This document shows, piece by piece, positions 33,595 to 43,027 of a stretch of DNA of 64,000 nucleotides. Numbering within the stretch: position 1 is the stretch's first letter; each line of letters opens with the position of its first letter. The notes beneath the pieces are model-generated. The model saw nothing but the letters and a program-made list of their open reading frames with translations. It did not search any database and was not told where the DNA came from. The DNA lies in contig CAYFQE010000002.1 of assembly GCA_964345235.1 (NCBI GenBank), forward strand, positions 1 to 64,000, read 5' to 3'. The position numbers and the translations under genes were made by a program. This stretch comes from Scatomorpha sp964345235 (GTDB taxonomy: Bacteria > Bacillota > Clostridia > Oscillospirales > Oscillospiraceae).

Positions 33595-34424
33595 TTAAAA
33601 TACAAAATCTACACTACACCTATCCCGAAGACGAGATTGAAACGCTTAGGGGCGTGAATCTTGAAGTTGAGCGGGGCAGCTTTGTTGCGGTTTTAGGCCA
33701 CAACGGCTCGGGAAAATCGACGCTGGCAAAGCTCTTAAACGCCCTGCTTCTCCCCACCGAGGGCAAGGTGTTTATAGACGGAATGGATAGCTCCGATGAG
33801 AACCTGACTCTTGAGATTCGCCGTACTGTCGGCCTGGTTTTCCAAAATCCCGACAACCAGCTTGTTGCCAATCTCGTTGAGGACGATGTGGCTTTTGCGC
33901 CCGAAAACTTGGGGATTCCCGCAGATGAGATTAGGAGACGAGTTGACGAGGCTCTTGAAACGGTTGGCCTTTCGGATATAAAACTGCACGCTCCGCATCT
34001 GCTTTCGGGCGGTCAAAAACAGAGGGTTGCAATTGCCGGCATACTCGCAATGCTTCCCGGCTGTATAGTTCTAGATGAGCCCACCGCTATGCTCGACCCT
34101 GCCGGTCGTAAAGAGGTTTTGGCCTCGGTGCACAGGCTCTGCAGAGAAAAGGGCATCACGATTATTTTGATTACTCACCACATGTCGGAATGTATTGACG
34201 CCGACAGGGTTGTTGTTTTTTCGGACGGCCTTATTGTTGCCGACGGGAGTCCCTCTGAGGTGTTTTCTCATGTAGAGCTCTTGGAATCGGAAGGTCTTTC
34301 TGTCCCTGAAACCACAAAGCTTCTCTTCGAGCTTAGCAAGGAAGATGGCTTCGAGCTGGATTTGGCTACTCTTTCGACAGAGGACTGCGCAGATCAGATT
34401 CTGGAGGTGTTTAAAGCCGTATGA
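33582..34424 (+). CDS. ecfA1: energy-coupling factor transporter ATPase A1
   Basis: 280 residues. Walker A GHNGSGKSTLAKLLNALLLP near 37, Q-loop FQNPDNQLV near 87, signature [13 protein letters not shown] near 140, Walker B CIVLDEPTAMLDP, and the C-terminal EcfA tail. The start is ATG 33582 with GGAG upstream; the TTG at 33564 is inside the preceding gene. Works with EcfA2 and EcfT as the shared module for several vitamin-specific S components, none of which is encoded here. Confidence 0.95.
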   Translation: MDKIIKIQNLHYTYPEDEIETLRGVNLEVERGSFVAVLGHNGSGKSTLAKLLNALLLPTEGKVFIDGMDSSDENLTLEIRRTVGLVFQNPDNQLVANLVEDDVAFAPENLGIPADEIRRRVDEALETVGLSDIKLHAPHLLSGGQKQRVAIAGILAMLPGCIVLDEPTAMLDPAGRKEVLASVHRLCREKGITIILITHHMSECIDADRVVVFSDGLIVADGSPSEVFSHVELLESEGLSVPETTKLLFELSKEDGFELDLATLSTEDCADQILEVFKAV

Positions 34425-35290
34425 GTATTGTACTTGAAACAAAAGGGCTCTCTCATATATATAGCGCTGACACCCCGTTTGAGAAGGTGGCAATCAATGA
34501 CATAAGCGTTAAACTCTATGAAGGAGAGCGAATAGCCATTATCGGACACACCGGTTCCGGCAAATCCACCTTTATTCAGCACTTAAACGGACTTTTAAAA
34601 CCCACTTCCGGCAATATTTTTTATAAGGGAGAAGATGTTTTCGCCTCTAAGGAAAAGACTCTCTCACTGAGATTTAATGTCGGACTTGTGTTTCAATATC
34701 CCGAGTATCAGCTTTTTGAGGAAAGCGTTTTTAAGGACATAGCCTTTGGTCCTTCAAACATGAAGCTTGGCGCCAAAGAAATAGACGAGCGCGTCCGCGA
34801 GGCGGCAAACTTTGTCGGCATAGGCGAGGAGCTTTTTGATAAATCGCCTCTGGAGCTTTCGGGCGGTCAAAAACGCCGCGTGGCAATTGCCGGTGTAATT
34901 GCCATGAGGCCGTCCGTTCTCATACTCGACGAGCCTACAGCAGGTTTAGACCCTTCGGGCAGAACCGATATTCTGAACAATATTAACATCTATGGGGACA
35001 AGACGGGCTCAACAATAATATTGGTCACTCACGACATGGACAATGCCGCCGATTTTGCAGACAGAATCCTTGTTTTTTCTAAAGGAAAAATAATAAATGA
35101 CGGAAAAAGCTCCGATGTTTTTTCTGACGCCGATTTTTTGGATTCTATCGGTCTTGATATTCCCAAACCTACCGAAATTGCGGCAAAACTCCGAAAAGGC
35201 GGACTCAAACTCCCCTCTCACATATACACGCTCGAGACCCTTAAATCGGAGATAATAAAACTTAAGAGGGGTGGTGTGCGAATTGTTTAA
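34421..35290 (+). CDS. ecfA2: energy-coupling factor transporter ATPase A2
   Basis: 289 residues. Walker A GHTGSGKSTFIQHLNGLLKP near 42, FQYPEYQLFEE (the Q-loop typical of EcfA2), LSGGQKRRVAIAG near 146, and VLILDEPTAGLDPSGR. ATGA overlap with ecfA1 couples the two ATPases one to one. Confidence 0.95.
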   Translation: MSIVLETKGLSHIYSADTPFEKVAINDISVKLYEGERIAIIGHTGSGKSTFIQHLNGLLKPTSGNIFYKGEDVFASKEKTLSLRFNVGLVFQYPEYQLFEESVFKDIAFGPSNMKLGAKEIDERVREAANFVGIGEELFDKSPLELSGGQKRRVAIAGVIAMRPSVLILDEPTAGLDPSGRTDILNNINIYGDKTGSTIILVTHDMDNAADFADRILVFSKGKIINDGKSSDVFSDADFLDSIGLDIPKPTEIAAKLRKGGLKLPSHIYTLETLKSEIIKLKRGGVRIV

Positions 35291-36086
35291 AAATGTCACC
35301 CTTGGGCAATATTTCCCCGGAGACACCGTTCTCCACAGGCTTGACCCCAGAACGAAGCTTATTTTTGTATTTATATTCATAGTCGCTCTGTTTACTGCCG
35401 TTAATTGGTATTCTTTTGCGCTTGTTTTTGTTCTGACCGTGTCATGCATTATGCTTTCTAAAATAAAAATTAAGACTTTGCTTTCGGGCATGAAGCCGAT
35501 TTTATTAATTATTATTCTTACGGCATTCTTAAATCTCTTCTATACCCCCGGTGAGCCGCTTTTTGACTTTTGGATTTTCCATGTGAGTAAAGAGGGACTT
35601 AAAACATCTATACTGATGTCGGGCCGCATAATTCTACTGATTTCCGGCACTCTCTTGCTTACCTATACCACAAGCCCCATAGCTCTCACCGACGGCTTGG
35701 AGCGTCTTTTAAACCCCTTAAAAAAACTCAAGGTGCCTATACATGAGATGAGCATGATGATGAGTATGGCTCTGCGCTTCATTCCCACGCTTATTGAAGA
35801 AATGGACAAGATAATCTCGGCACAAAAGGCCAGAGGCGCGGATTTTGAGACAGGCGGGCTTATAAAAAAAGCCAAAGCCCTCCTCCCTATTTTGGTACCT
35901 TTGTTTGTTTCGGCCTTTAGAAGAGCGGACGAGCTTGCCGTTGCTATGGAAAGCCGCTGTTACCACGGAGGCGAAGGCAGAACGAGAATGAAGCAGCTTA
36001 AGATGAATATTGCCGACTACATAGCCCTCGTGCTGGCTTTTGCCGTACTCACAGGCGCCATTGTCCTGAGCTCTTTTGGCCTATGA
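35283..36086 (+). CDS. ecfT: energy-coupling factor transporter transmembrane protein EcfT
   Basis: 267 residues. Membrane scaffold that links the ATPases to S components. The N-terminus NVTLGQYFPGDTVLHRLDPR is characteristic, membrane segments follow, and the two coupling-helix motifs are seen in MALRFIPTLIEEMDKI and ARGADFETGG, with SRCYHGGEGRT near the end. The start TTG 35283 is preferred because AGAGGGGTGG lies seven bases upstream and the homologous N-terminus begins there; GTG 35271 is the alternative. Confidence 0.93.
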   Translation: MFKNVTLGQYFPGDTVLHRLDPRTKLIFVFIFIVALFTAVNWYSFALVFVLTVSCIMLSKIKIKTLLSGMKPILLIIILTAFLNLFYTPGEPLFDFWIFHVSKEGLKTSILMSGRIILLISGTLLLTYTTSPIALTDGLERLLNPLKKLKVPIHEMSMMMSMALRFIPTLIEEMDKIISAQKARGADFETGGLIKKAKALLPILVPLFVSAFRRADELAVAMESRCYHGGEGRTRMKQLKMNIADYIALVLAFAVLTGAIVLSSFGL

Positions 36087-36871
36087 GAAATATTGCTTTA
36101 AGACTCAGATACGACGGCAGCTCCTATCACGGCTGGCAAATTCAAAAGGACGATATATCCGTTTGCAGTGTTTTAAATACTGCTCTGACCGAAGTTTGTA
36201 AAGAAAAGGTGCACGCAATAGGCTGTGGCAGAACGGATGCGGGAGTGCACGCCTTAAATTACTGTGCAAATTTTAAGACGAACAACTTGATTCCGGCTAA
36301 ACGCATTCCTCTGGCCGTAAACACCAGACTTCCCAGCGATGTCTCCGTTATCTCGGCAATAGAAACGGAGCCTGATTTCAACGCCATATCCTCTTGTATT
36401 AAAAAAGAGTACATGTATAAGGTAATGAACTCTCGTATAAGAGATCCTTTTTTGAACAAAAGGGCCTGCTTTATTCCTGCAAAACTGGATTTTTCAAAGC
36501 TCTATGATGCCGGAAAAATGTTTGAAGGCAAGCATGATTTTGCCGCCGTAAGGTCTGTGGGAAGCGTCACAAAATCCACCGTGAGAACCGTGCACTATGT
36601 CGATGCGGAAAAAGACGGAGATTTTATAATAATAAAAGTTTGCGCCGATGGGTTTTTATATAATATGGCGAGAGCCATTGTCGGAACCATGGTTTTTTCG
36701 GCTCTCGGGAAGATAGCCCCTGAAGATATTCCGATTTTTTTGGAAAAACGAGACAGAAGGCTCACAGGGCCCACAATGCCTCCGCAGGGACTCTACCTCT
36801 CGAAACTCTGGTATGACGGAGATGTTGGAGAAATGATGTCTAAAGACCTGCCCTTTATTTTGCCGGATTAA
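36083..36871 (+). CDS. truA: tRNA pseudouridine synthase A
   Basis: Makes pseudouridine at positions 38-40 of many tRNAs. 262 residues. The catalytic aspartate is in GCGRTDAGVHAL near 50-61; RLRYDGSSYHGWQIQ at the start and GFLYNMARAIVGT near 193 are typical. It overlaps ecfT by four bases, as in many Bacillota, where rplM-rpsI would usually follow; here cvpA follows instead. Confidence 0.96.
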   Translation: MRNIALRLRYDGSSYHGWQIQKDDISVCSVLNTALTEVCKEKVHAIGCGRTDAGVHALNYCANFKTNNLIPAKRIPLAVNTRLPSDVSVISAIETEPDFNAISSCIKKEYMYKVMNSRIRDPFLNKRACFIPAKLDFSKLYDAGKMFEGKHDFAAVRSVGSVTKSTVRTVHYVDAEKDGDFIIIKVCADGFLYNMARAIVGTMVFSALGKIAPEDIPIFLEKRDRRLTGPTMPPQGLYLSKLWYDGDVGEMMSKDLPFILPD

Positions 36872-36936
36872 TTTTGCTTGCGGTTTTATGGAATATTTTA
36901 TAAAATATCTTAGAGACTCCTTAAAGGAGGTTTAAA

Positions 36937-37653
36937 TTGAAACTTACTATTGATTTGATTTTACTTTTTATATTGATTGTGTGCACATGGGCAGGCTTTA
37001 AAAGAGGCCTTATTATGTCCATTGGCAGCATGATCTTGATTATTATTTCCCTTTACACCGCAGTCATTCTCTCCTCAGCCTTTTCATATGAGGCCGTTTC
37101 GGCACTCAGACCCTTTGCTTCGGGATTTGTGGAAAAGCAGATGAAGTCAACTGTATTAAAAGAAATGAATCTGGCCGATACCCAGCTTTCGTATGAGGAC
37201 ATTCTTGCAAACCAGCCTGACTTAAAAAGAGAGTTTTGCTATGAAACATACAGAAGTCTCGGAATATATGACGATGCCGCAGAAAAAATGGCTAAGGAGG
37301 CCATAACATACGCCGAAAATCAAAAAACCGACATTACAAGTTCTGTCGTTGAGGTTTTGTGCCACAGAATACTCTATGTGGGCTGTATCGCTCTTCTGTT
37401 CCTGATTATTTTAATAGGACTGACGGCCATAGCAAATATACCTAATCTGGCATTTCGGATACCCAACATGGAAACTTTGGATTTTGTCGGCGGGGGTGTG
37501 ATGGGCTTCTTTGTGGGCTTCACCTGCTGCATACTTCTCACTTGGATACTCCGCTTCCTCGGTCTTTTTATTGGAAACGATACATTGGGACAAACGATTT
37601 TGGGTCGTTTCTTCATAGCTGTGGATTTCATAACCATAGGAGTCGGTATATAA
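36937..37653 (+). CDS. CvpA family membrane protein
   Basis: 238 residues. Two N-terminal membrane segments (ILIVCTWAGFKRGLIMSIGS, with the family-typical GFKRG loop), a soluble middle of about 90 residues, then two C-terminal membrane segments. The fold and GxxxG-like loops match the CvpA/colicin V production family; homologues relate to envelope stress and DNA uptake but the molecular role is unknown. The start is TTG with AAAGGAGG upstream. Probably transcribed alone. Confidence 0.8.
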   Translation: MKLTIDLILLFILIVCTWAGFKRGLIMSIGSMILIIISLYTAVILSSAFSYEAVSALRPFASGFVEKQMKSTVLKEMNLADTQLSYEDILANQPDLKREFCYETYRSLGIYDDAAEKMAKEAITYAENQKTDITSSVVEVLCHRILYVGCIALLFLIILIGLTAIANIPNLAFRIPNMETLDFVGGGVMGFFVGFTCCILLTWILRFLGLFIGNDTLGQTILGRFFIAVDFITIGVGI

Positions 37654-37685
37654 TCCCTTTGCTTTGCATTTATCAATCACCAATA

Positions 37686-37714
37686 TTGACAAATGTATAA
37701 AAAAGTGATAAATT
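37686..37714 (+). promoter_or_regulatory. promoter of the clpE-like operon
   Basis: TTGACA (37686-37691), 17 bases, TAAATT (37709-37714); the -10 overlaps the CIRCE element. Confidence 0.8.
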
Positions 37715-37739
37715 AGCACTCAGGAAGATTGAGTGCTAA
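37713..37739 (+). promoter_or_regulatory. CIRCE operator (HrcA binding site)
   Basis: TTAGCACTC, nine bases, GAGTGCTAA: a perfect inverted repeat identical to the CIRCE consensus. It overlaps the -10 and start of transcription, as for HrcA repression of groE and dnaK. No CtsR-type heptad repeat was seen here. hrcA is not in the window. Confidence 0.97.
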
Positions 37740-37778
37740 TCTCGTTCTTTTCCAATTTCAATTTAAAGGAGGCAAGAT

Positions 37779-40082
37779 ATGCCGGCTGCACTTTGTTCAC
37801 GCTGCAAAAAAAATTTAGCTGTAATATTCATAACAAAGTTGGAGGGCGGAAGGCAGGTAAATGAAGGTCTTTGCCTTTCCTGCGCTCATGAATTAAATAT
37901 AAAGCCTGTGGAAGACCTCATAAGTAAAATAGGTCTTTCGGATGAAGATATAAGCAGTATCTCCAGGGAGATGACCAGCGCTTTCGCTTCTGCCGAAAGC
38001 GGAGATATCCCCTATGATGACGGAAGTTTGGACGAGGATGGCAAAACCGCCACTTTTCCGTTTATGAATAAACTTTTCGGCGCAATGTCCAGACCCTCTG
38101 AAAACGATGAGTTTTCGGGAATAAGTCAAGACATACCTAAAAAAGAAGATGCGGAGAAAAAAACACCTAACCCGAAAAGGAAGTTTTTGAATAACTACTG
38201 CATCAACTTAAGCGAAAAGGCAAAACTCGGTCAGCTTGACCGCATGATAGGGCGCGAGGAGGAGCTGGAGAGAGTGCTCCAGATTCTAAACCGCCGTCAG
38301 AAGAACAATCCCTGCCTTATAGGCGAGCCGGGCGTCGGAAAAACCGCCATAGCCGAAGGCTTGGCGCAGGCCATATGCGACGGCAATGTGCCGTATAAGC
38401 TTTTGGACAAGGAGGTTTATCTTTTAGACCTCACATCCCTGGTTGCGGGCACTCAATTTAGAGGCCAATTTGAATCGAGAATGAAGGGACTTATTGAAGA
38501 GATTAAGTCTGTTGGCAACATTATTTTGGTTATTGATGAGGTCCACAGCATTGTCGGAGCCGGAGATGCCGAGGGCTCGATGAATGCCGCCAACATACTC
38601 AAGCCCGCCCTTTCGCGCGGGGAAATTCAAGTTATCGGCGCAACCACCTTCACTGAATACAGAAAGCACATCGAAAAGGACGCCGCGCTCGAGCGCCGCT
38701 TCCAACCTGTCACCGTGCCCGAGCCCTCTATTGAAGAGAGCATAGAGATTCTGAGCGGTATAGCGCAATACTATGAAGAGGCTCACAGCGTTATCATAGG
38801 CCCTGAGGTTATAAGGCAGGCTGTGCTGATGTCGGAGAGATACATAACCGACAGATATCTTCCCGACAAGGCCATAGACCTTATTGACGAGGCCTGCTCC
38901 GATGTGAACCTTAAGGACAAAAACCTTAGCAGAATAGCTGAAATAGAAAAAGAAGTTAAAGATTTGGAGCTCGAGAGGGAGCTTCTTCTGAGCGACACCA
39001 AGGAAGATGACTTTGAGCGGCTCGCCTTTATAAGAAGCTCGCTCATGAAGCTGAATGATGAAGCTAATATGCTGAAATCCAAGCTTCCCGAGCTCACCGT
39101 TGACAATCTTGCCCGTGTTATTGAACTTTGGACTAAGATTCCCGCAAGCTCGATAAAGGAAGATGAATTTGTAAAACTTACAAACCTCGGCAACCAGCTG
39201 AGAGAGCACATAATAGGACAAGACGAGGCAATAGACACCGTCACCGCCTCTATAAAGAGGAGCAGGGTCGGCTTGCAGGCTAAGCGCAAGCCCGTCAGTT
39301 TTATCTTTGTCGGCGGAACGGGAGTCGGTAAGACCGAACTTGTAAAAAGGCTAGCCGAAAAGCTCTTCTCGAGTCCGGAGAATCTCATTCGTTTGGACAT
39401 GTCCGAATATATGGAAAAGTTCTCTGTTTCAAGGCTCATAGGCTCTCCTCCCGGCTATGTCGGCTATGATGAGGCAGGCCAGCTCACGGAAAAGATAAGG
39501 AGAAAACCCTATTCCGTTGTTCTCTTTGATGAAATTGAAAAAGCGCATCCCGATGTGATGAACATACTGCTTCAAATTCTTGATGACGGAAGAATCACCG
39601 ATTCTCAGGGCAGAACCGTGAACTTTGAGAATGCTATCATAATAATGACAACTAACGCCGGTAGCAACACAAGGGGCTCGGCAATGGGCTTCGGAGCGTC
39701 TGCCGAACAGCAGAATCGTGAAAAACAGCTGAAGGCTCTTAAAGAGTTTTTGAGACCTGAGTTTTTAAACAGGGTGGATGAGATTGTATATTTCAACTCT
39801 CTCACCGAAGAAAACTTCAAGGCCATTGCAGATTTAATGCTTGATGAGGTGAAAGCGCTTCTGGCTCAGCGAAACATAAGTCTGACTTGGAATAAAGATG
39901 TGCTTGAATATCTCATTAAAAAAAGTTATAGTGAAACATACGGAGCACGCAATCTGCGCAGACTGATTCAAAAAGAGGTTGAAGATAAAATAGCTTCTTT
40001 ACTTGTCGATGAGCTCAGAGGCGTGGCAGATGAGATTTATCTATCCTCGGAAGGAGAAAAAATAACAGTAAAGGCCAGATAA
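37779..40082 (+). CDS. clpE: ClpE-like ATP-dependent unfoldase with N-terminal zinc finger
   Basis: 767 residues. Instead of a Clp_N repeat it begins with a treble-clef-like zinc finger, CSRC at 6-9 and CLSC at 32-35, as in ClpE and McsA, then a low-complexity linker to about 130. AAA module D1 has [16 protein letters not shown] near 182; a short coiled-coil insertion ([20 protein letters not shown]) follows at about 405; D2 has [18 protein letters not shown] near 512 and a C-terminal D2-small domain. It should unfold proteins for ClpP, which is not in the window. Control by CIRCE is predicted from the perfect operator. Confidence 0.92.
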   Translation: MPAALCSRCKKNLAVIFITKLEGGRQVNEGLCLSCAHELNIKPVEDLISKIGLSDEDISSISREMTSAFASAESGDIPYDDGSLDEDGKTATFPFMNKLFGAMSRPSENDEFSGISQDIPKKEDAEKKTPNPKRKFLNNYCINLSEKAKLGQLDRMIGREEELERVLQILNRRQKNNPCLIGEPGVGKTAIAEGLAQAICDGNVPYKLLDKEVYLLDLTSLVAGTQFRGQFESRMKGLIEEIKSVGNIILVIDEVHSIVGAGDAEGSMNAANILKPALSRGEIQVIGATTFTEYRKHIEKDAALERRFQPVTVPEPSIEESIEILSGIAQYYEEAHSVIIGPEVIRQAVLMSERYITDRYLPDKAIDLIDEACSDVNLKDKNLSRIAEIEKEVKDLELERELLLSDTKEDDFERLAFIRSSLMKLNDEANMLKSKLPELTVDNLARVIELWTKIPASSIKEDEFVKLTNLGNQLREHIIGQDEAIDTVTASIKRSRVGLQAKRKPVSFIFVGGTGVGKTELVKRLAEKLFSSPENLIRLDMSEYMEKFSVSRLIGSPPGYVGYDEAGQLTEKIRRKPYSVVLFDEIEKAHPDVMNILLQILDDGRITDSQGRTVNFENAIIIMTTNAGSNTRGSAMGFGASAEQQNREKQLKALKEFLRPEFLNRVDEIVYFNSLTEENFKAIADLMLDEVKALLAQRNISLTWNKDVLEYLIKKSYSETYGARNLRRLIQKEVEDKIASLLVDELRGVADEIYLSSEGEKITVKAR

Positions 40083-40084
40083 TT

Positions 40085-41119
40085 ATGCGTTCATTTGAAA
40101 ACGATTATTCGGAAGGCGCTCTTCCTGAAATACTCGAAGCACTTATAAAAACAAATTTAGAACAAAGTCCCGGCTACGGCACAGACAGTTACTGTGCCGC
40201 AGCCGGAAACACAATCCGCGGGCTTATAGGGGATGAGTCTGCGGATGTCCATTTTTTAAGCGGAGGGACTTTAGTCAACCTCTGCTTCATATCCAGCGCA
40301 CTGCGCCCCCACGAGGCGGCTATAGCGGCAGAGAGCGGACACATATCCGTACACGAAACGGGTGCTGTTGAGGCCACCGGCCACAAGGTTATAGAGCTTC
40401 CCTCAATTGACGGAAAGCTTTATCCCGAGCAAATTAAAGAGCTTTGCGAAAACTATTGGGCGGATCCTACACATGAGCACATGGCAAAGCCCAAGCTGCT
40501 TTACATCTCTCAGCCCACCGAGTGCGGCACTCTCTACAGCTTAGATGAGCTTAAAGCACTCTATGCGCTGTGTGAAGAGCAGAAACTGTATCTTTATATC
40601 GACGGCGCAAGGCTCGGCAGTGCTCTTGTTTCGGATAAGTTCGGCGGCAACATTCAGGATTTATCAAAAGCATGTGATGCCTTTACCATTGGTGGGACAA
40701 AGCTCGGCGCACTCTTCGGCGAAGCTTTGGTAATAATGAATGATGCTCTCAAGCCTGAGTTTAGATGGATGATGAAACAAAGAGGCGGCATGATGGCTAA
40801 GGGCAGGCTTTTGGGAGTTCAGTTTTTGGAGCTTCTGAAAGACGGACTCTACTTCGATGTCGGAAGACACGAAAACGCACTTGCCCTAAGGCTTAGGGAG
40901 GCATTTTTGGAGAAGGGCTATGAACTCTCTTATGACTCATACACAAATCAGCAGTTCCCTCTCGTTCCCCTTGCCCATGTCGAAAAACTTTCGCAAAAAT
41001 TTGATTTTTCCAGGATGAATATAGTCGGAGGCACTCATCAGGTACTTAGATTTTGTACCAGCTGGGCTACAAGCTCTGAGGACATAGATGCTCTTATTGA
41101 GTTTTTAAAGACTCTTTGA
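40085..41119 (+). CDS. low-specificity threonine aldolase family protein
   Basis: 344 residues, PLP-dependent fold type [18 protein letters not shown] near 58, [17 protein letters not shown] near 88, the PLP aspartate region [11 protein letters not shown] near 172 and the Schiff-base lysine in [14 protein letters not shown] near 205 all fit the beta-eliminating lyase / threonine aldolase family (LtaE). It would cleave threonine or allo-threonine to glycine and acetaldehyde. It begins two bases after the clpE stop, so it should be co-transcribed. Family call firm; exact substrate less so. Confidence 0.88.
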   Translation: MRSFENDYSEGALPEILEALIKTNLEQSPGYGTDSYCAAAGNTIRGLIGDESADVHFLSGGTLVNLCFISSALRPHEAAIAAESGHISVHETGAVEATGHKVIELPSIDGKLYPEQIKELCENYWADPTHEHMAKPKLLYISQPTECGTLYSLDELKALYALCEEQKLYLYIDGARLGSALVSDKFGGNIQDLSKACDAFTIGGTKLGALFGEALVIMNDALKPEFRWMMKQRGGMMAKGRLLGVQFLELLKDGLYFDVGRHENALALRLREAFLEKGYELSYDSYTNQQFPLVPLAHVEKLSQKFDFSRMNIVGGTHQVLRFCTSWATSSEDIDALIEFLKTL

Positions 41120-41151
41120 ACAATATCGGACACAACGGGAAAGGAGATTTT

Positions 41152-41667
41152 ATGAGCCGACTGGAAATAATCAGCGGAGATATAACCAAATCGCAGGTTG
41201 ATGCCATTGTAAATGCCGCAAACACCTCGCTTTTGGGCGGCGGCGGGGTTGACGGTGCGATACACAGGGCGGCAGGGCCCGAGCTTCTTAAGGAATGCCG
41301 AACACTCGGCGGTTGCAAAACCGGAGAGGCTAAAATAACAAAGGGCTACAACCTTCCGGCAAAGTTTGTAATTCACACTCCCGGCCCCGTCTGGCACGGA
41401 GGTGGGCACAATGAAGAGGCCCTGCTCAGAAGCTCTTATCGCTCAAGCTTGGAGCTTGCCAGAGATAACTCATGTAGCAGTGTGGATTTCCCCTCTATAA
41501 GCACGGGTGTTTACAGCTTTCCCCTGGAGCTTGCATCAAAGTATGCCGTAAGCGAGATACTCAAATTTCTTTCGGAAAACACTCTGCCCGAAAAGGTCAG
41601 GATGGTTTGCTTTGATGAAAAAACTCGAAGATTCTACGAAGATGCCCTTAGGGAAGCAAGCTTATGA
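41152..41667 (+). CDS. macrodomain protein (O-acetyl-ADP-ribose deacetylase type)
   Basis: 171 residues, one complete macrodomain of the MacroD/YmdB type. [24 protein letters not shown] near 3, the catalytic-loop [17 protein letters not shown] near 32, and the diphosphate loop [14 protein letters not shown] near 117 are present. It removes acetyl from O-acetyl-ADP-ribose or ADP-ribose from acidic residues. The start is the ATG with AAAGGAG; an in-frame TTG at 41116 is rejected. No ADP-ribosyltransferase such as DarT is beside it. It ends in ATGA overlap with the rhomboid gene. Confidence 0.93.
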   Translation: MSRLEIISGDITKSQVDAIVNAANTSLLGGGGVDGAIHRAAGPELLKECRTLGGCKTGEAKITKGYNLPAKFVIHTPGPVWHGGGHNEEALLRSSYRSSLELARDNSCSSVDFPSISTGVYSFPLELASKYAVSEILKFLSENTLPEKVRMVCFDEKTRRFYEDALREASL

Positions 41668-42230
41668 AATTTAAATTCAAAGGTTTTTCGTATAATTCTC
41701 CACTGATATTGAGTTTTGCCTTTATTTCTCTTGCGGTTTTGTTGTTGGGGTTTTTGACGAGAGGCAGAAGTACGCGCTTACTTTTTTGCGTTTATCGCTC
41801 TTCTCTCGGAAACCTTTTCACCTATCCGCGCTTCTTTCTTCATGTTTTGGGGCACAGTTCGTGGGAACATTACATCTCAAACATGATGATGCTCCTTGTC
41901 ATAGGCCCTGCCATGGAGGAAAAATACGGTTCTCGCTCGCTATTATGGGGCTTTTTGATTACCGCCTTCATTACGGGCTTAAGCCAGTGGATTTTCTTCC
42001 CCTCGTCGGGAATTTTGGGGGCTTCGGGCATAGTCTTTATGCTTATTGTGCTCTCATCGCTCTCGGGAATTCGTGACGGCGCCATTCCGCTGACTCTTCT
42101 TTTTGTTTTAATTCTGTATCTTGGAAGAGAGCTTGTGAACGGACTTACTTTAAATGATTCCGTTTCTCAACTTGCGCACATAATCGGAGGAATTTGCGGC
42201 GCTGTCTTCGGACTTTTAATAAAAAAGTAG
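41664..42230 (+). CDS. rhomboid family intramembrane serine protease
   Basis: 188 residues with about six membrane segments. [21 protein letters not shown] near 54 gives the conserved His-Asn-rich segment, the catalytic serine is in [12 protein letters not shown] near 114, and the catalytic histidine in [15 protein letters not shown] near 171. It is a short, core-only rhomboid without a cytoplasmic or TPR extension. It is tightly linked to the macrodomain gene in the operon behind CIRCE. Confidence 0.88.
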   Translation: MKFKFKGFSYNSPLILSFAFISLAVLLLGFLTRGRSTRLLFCVYRSSLGNLFTYPRFFLHVLGHSSWEHYISNMMMLLVIGPAMEEKYGSRSLLWGFLITAFITGLSQWIFFPSSGILGASGIVFMLIVLSSLSGIRDGAIPLTLLFVLILYLGRELVNGLTLNDSVSQLAHIIGGICGAVFGLLIKK

Positions 42231-42241
42231 GAAGTGATATT

Positions 42242-42694
42242 TTGAATATTGAACTTGAAAATACTCTCTATAAAATAATTAAAGAGTTCTAGCTCAGATT
42301 TTTTCTGTCGATATTTGAGCAAGTTAAAGAACGCGAGGGCTCGCTCAGCGCTGTTGAAGCTTTTTCCTTGGAGATTATAGCCTCGTTGAATGAACCCACC
42401 ATAAGCGAGTTTGCGGATTTTTTAGGCATATCTCAGTCCAACGCAAGCTATAAGGTGAACTGTCTGCAAAAGAAAAACTACATTGAAAGAAGGCAGTCCG
42501 AGGAAGACGGCAGAGAATACCACCTTGTGTTGACTGAAAAATATTTTAACTATATAGGTCTTTTCCCCAAAAATATACGCGGATTTTTAGACGAGCTAAA
42601 AGGGAAAATAAGTCCCGAAGAGTTTGAAGTTTTTGAAAAAACTTCAAAAATAATAGCTGATGAGCTTTCGAAAAGAAAATTTCTAAAAGCGTAA
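42242..42694 (+). pseudogene. MarR family regulator gene interrupted by an in-frame TAG
   Basis: The frame starts at TTG 42242 with AGGAAGTG upstream, reads LNIELENTLYKIIKEF, meets TAG at 42290-42292, and continues without a break as LRFFLSIFEQVKEREGSLSA and on through a winged helix (ISEFADFLGISQSNASYKV, then EDGREYHLVLTEKY) to TAA at 42694. The part after the stop still looks well conserved. A restart would have to use TTG 42368, which would lose the dimerisation helix. Other genes in the window end in TAG, so general suppression is unlikely. It is either a recent pseudogene, a sequencing error, or a local recoding case. Confidence 0.75.
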
Positions 42695-42763
42695 GTTTTT
42701 GTGAGGTTTTTTATAATTCGGTGTTAAAAGAAATCTTTGCTTTATTTTAATTTAAAAGCATGT

Positions 42764-42769
42764 TATAAT
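42764..42769 (+). promoter_or_regulatory. probable -10 box of the T-box/trpB2 transcript
   Basis: A perfect TATAAT just before the T-box leader; the only -35 at 17 bases is a weak TTTATT. Confidence 0.5.
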
Positions 42770-42779
42770 CCGCTTAAGC

Positions 42780-43013
42780 TAAACCGTGGATTGAGATTAG
42801 TAGATAAGCTCCGCTTTCATACAGAGAGACAGCCGAATGCTGAGAGGTTGCCGAAAGCCCTTATTGAATGGACTCATGAGGGGATTTAATACATCCCGTT
42901 TTGTGCGCGTTAAGCACTGCGTTTTATCGCACGAGAGGACGATTTTTCGTCAATTTGGGTGGCACCGCAGGTAAACTGTCCCATGTTCCTTTTTGGAACA
43001 TGGGCTTATTTTT
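42780..43013 (+). promoter_or_regulatory. tryptophan-specific T-box riboswitch
   Basis: Stem I spans about 42785-42890. The specifier codon TGG (Trp) is at 42869-42871 in GAATGGACTC, followed by the usual purine. The T-box core GGGTGGCACCGC is at 42957-42968; its bulge TGGC (42960-42963) pairs with GCCA, matching the G73 discriminator of tRNA-Trp, so specifier and bulge agree. The terminator is CCCATGTTCC / GGAACATGGG (42980-43004) with a T run to 43014. Uncharged tRNA-Trp should allow read-through. Confidence 0.95.
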
Positions 43014-43027
43014 TAGGAGGTATAAAA

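Noticed and set aside
38424..39439. Long minus-strand ORFs opposite the clpE-like gene
   Set aside because: They overlap in two frames, lie wholly inside a conserved AAA protein gene, and look like antisense artefacts of its codon bias.
41152..42230. Macrodomain-rhomboid pair as an anti-phage or DarTG toxin-antitoxin system
   Set aside because: No ADP-ribosyltransferase partner or other effector is present; the genes look like stress-operon members.
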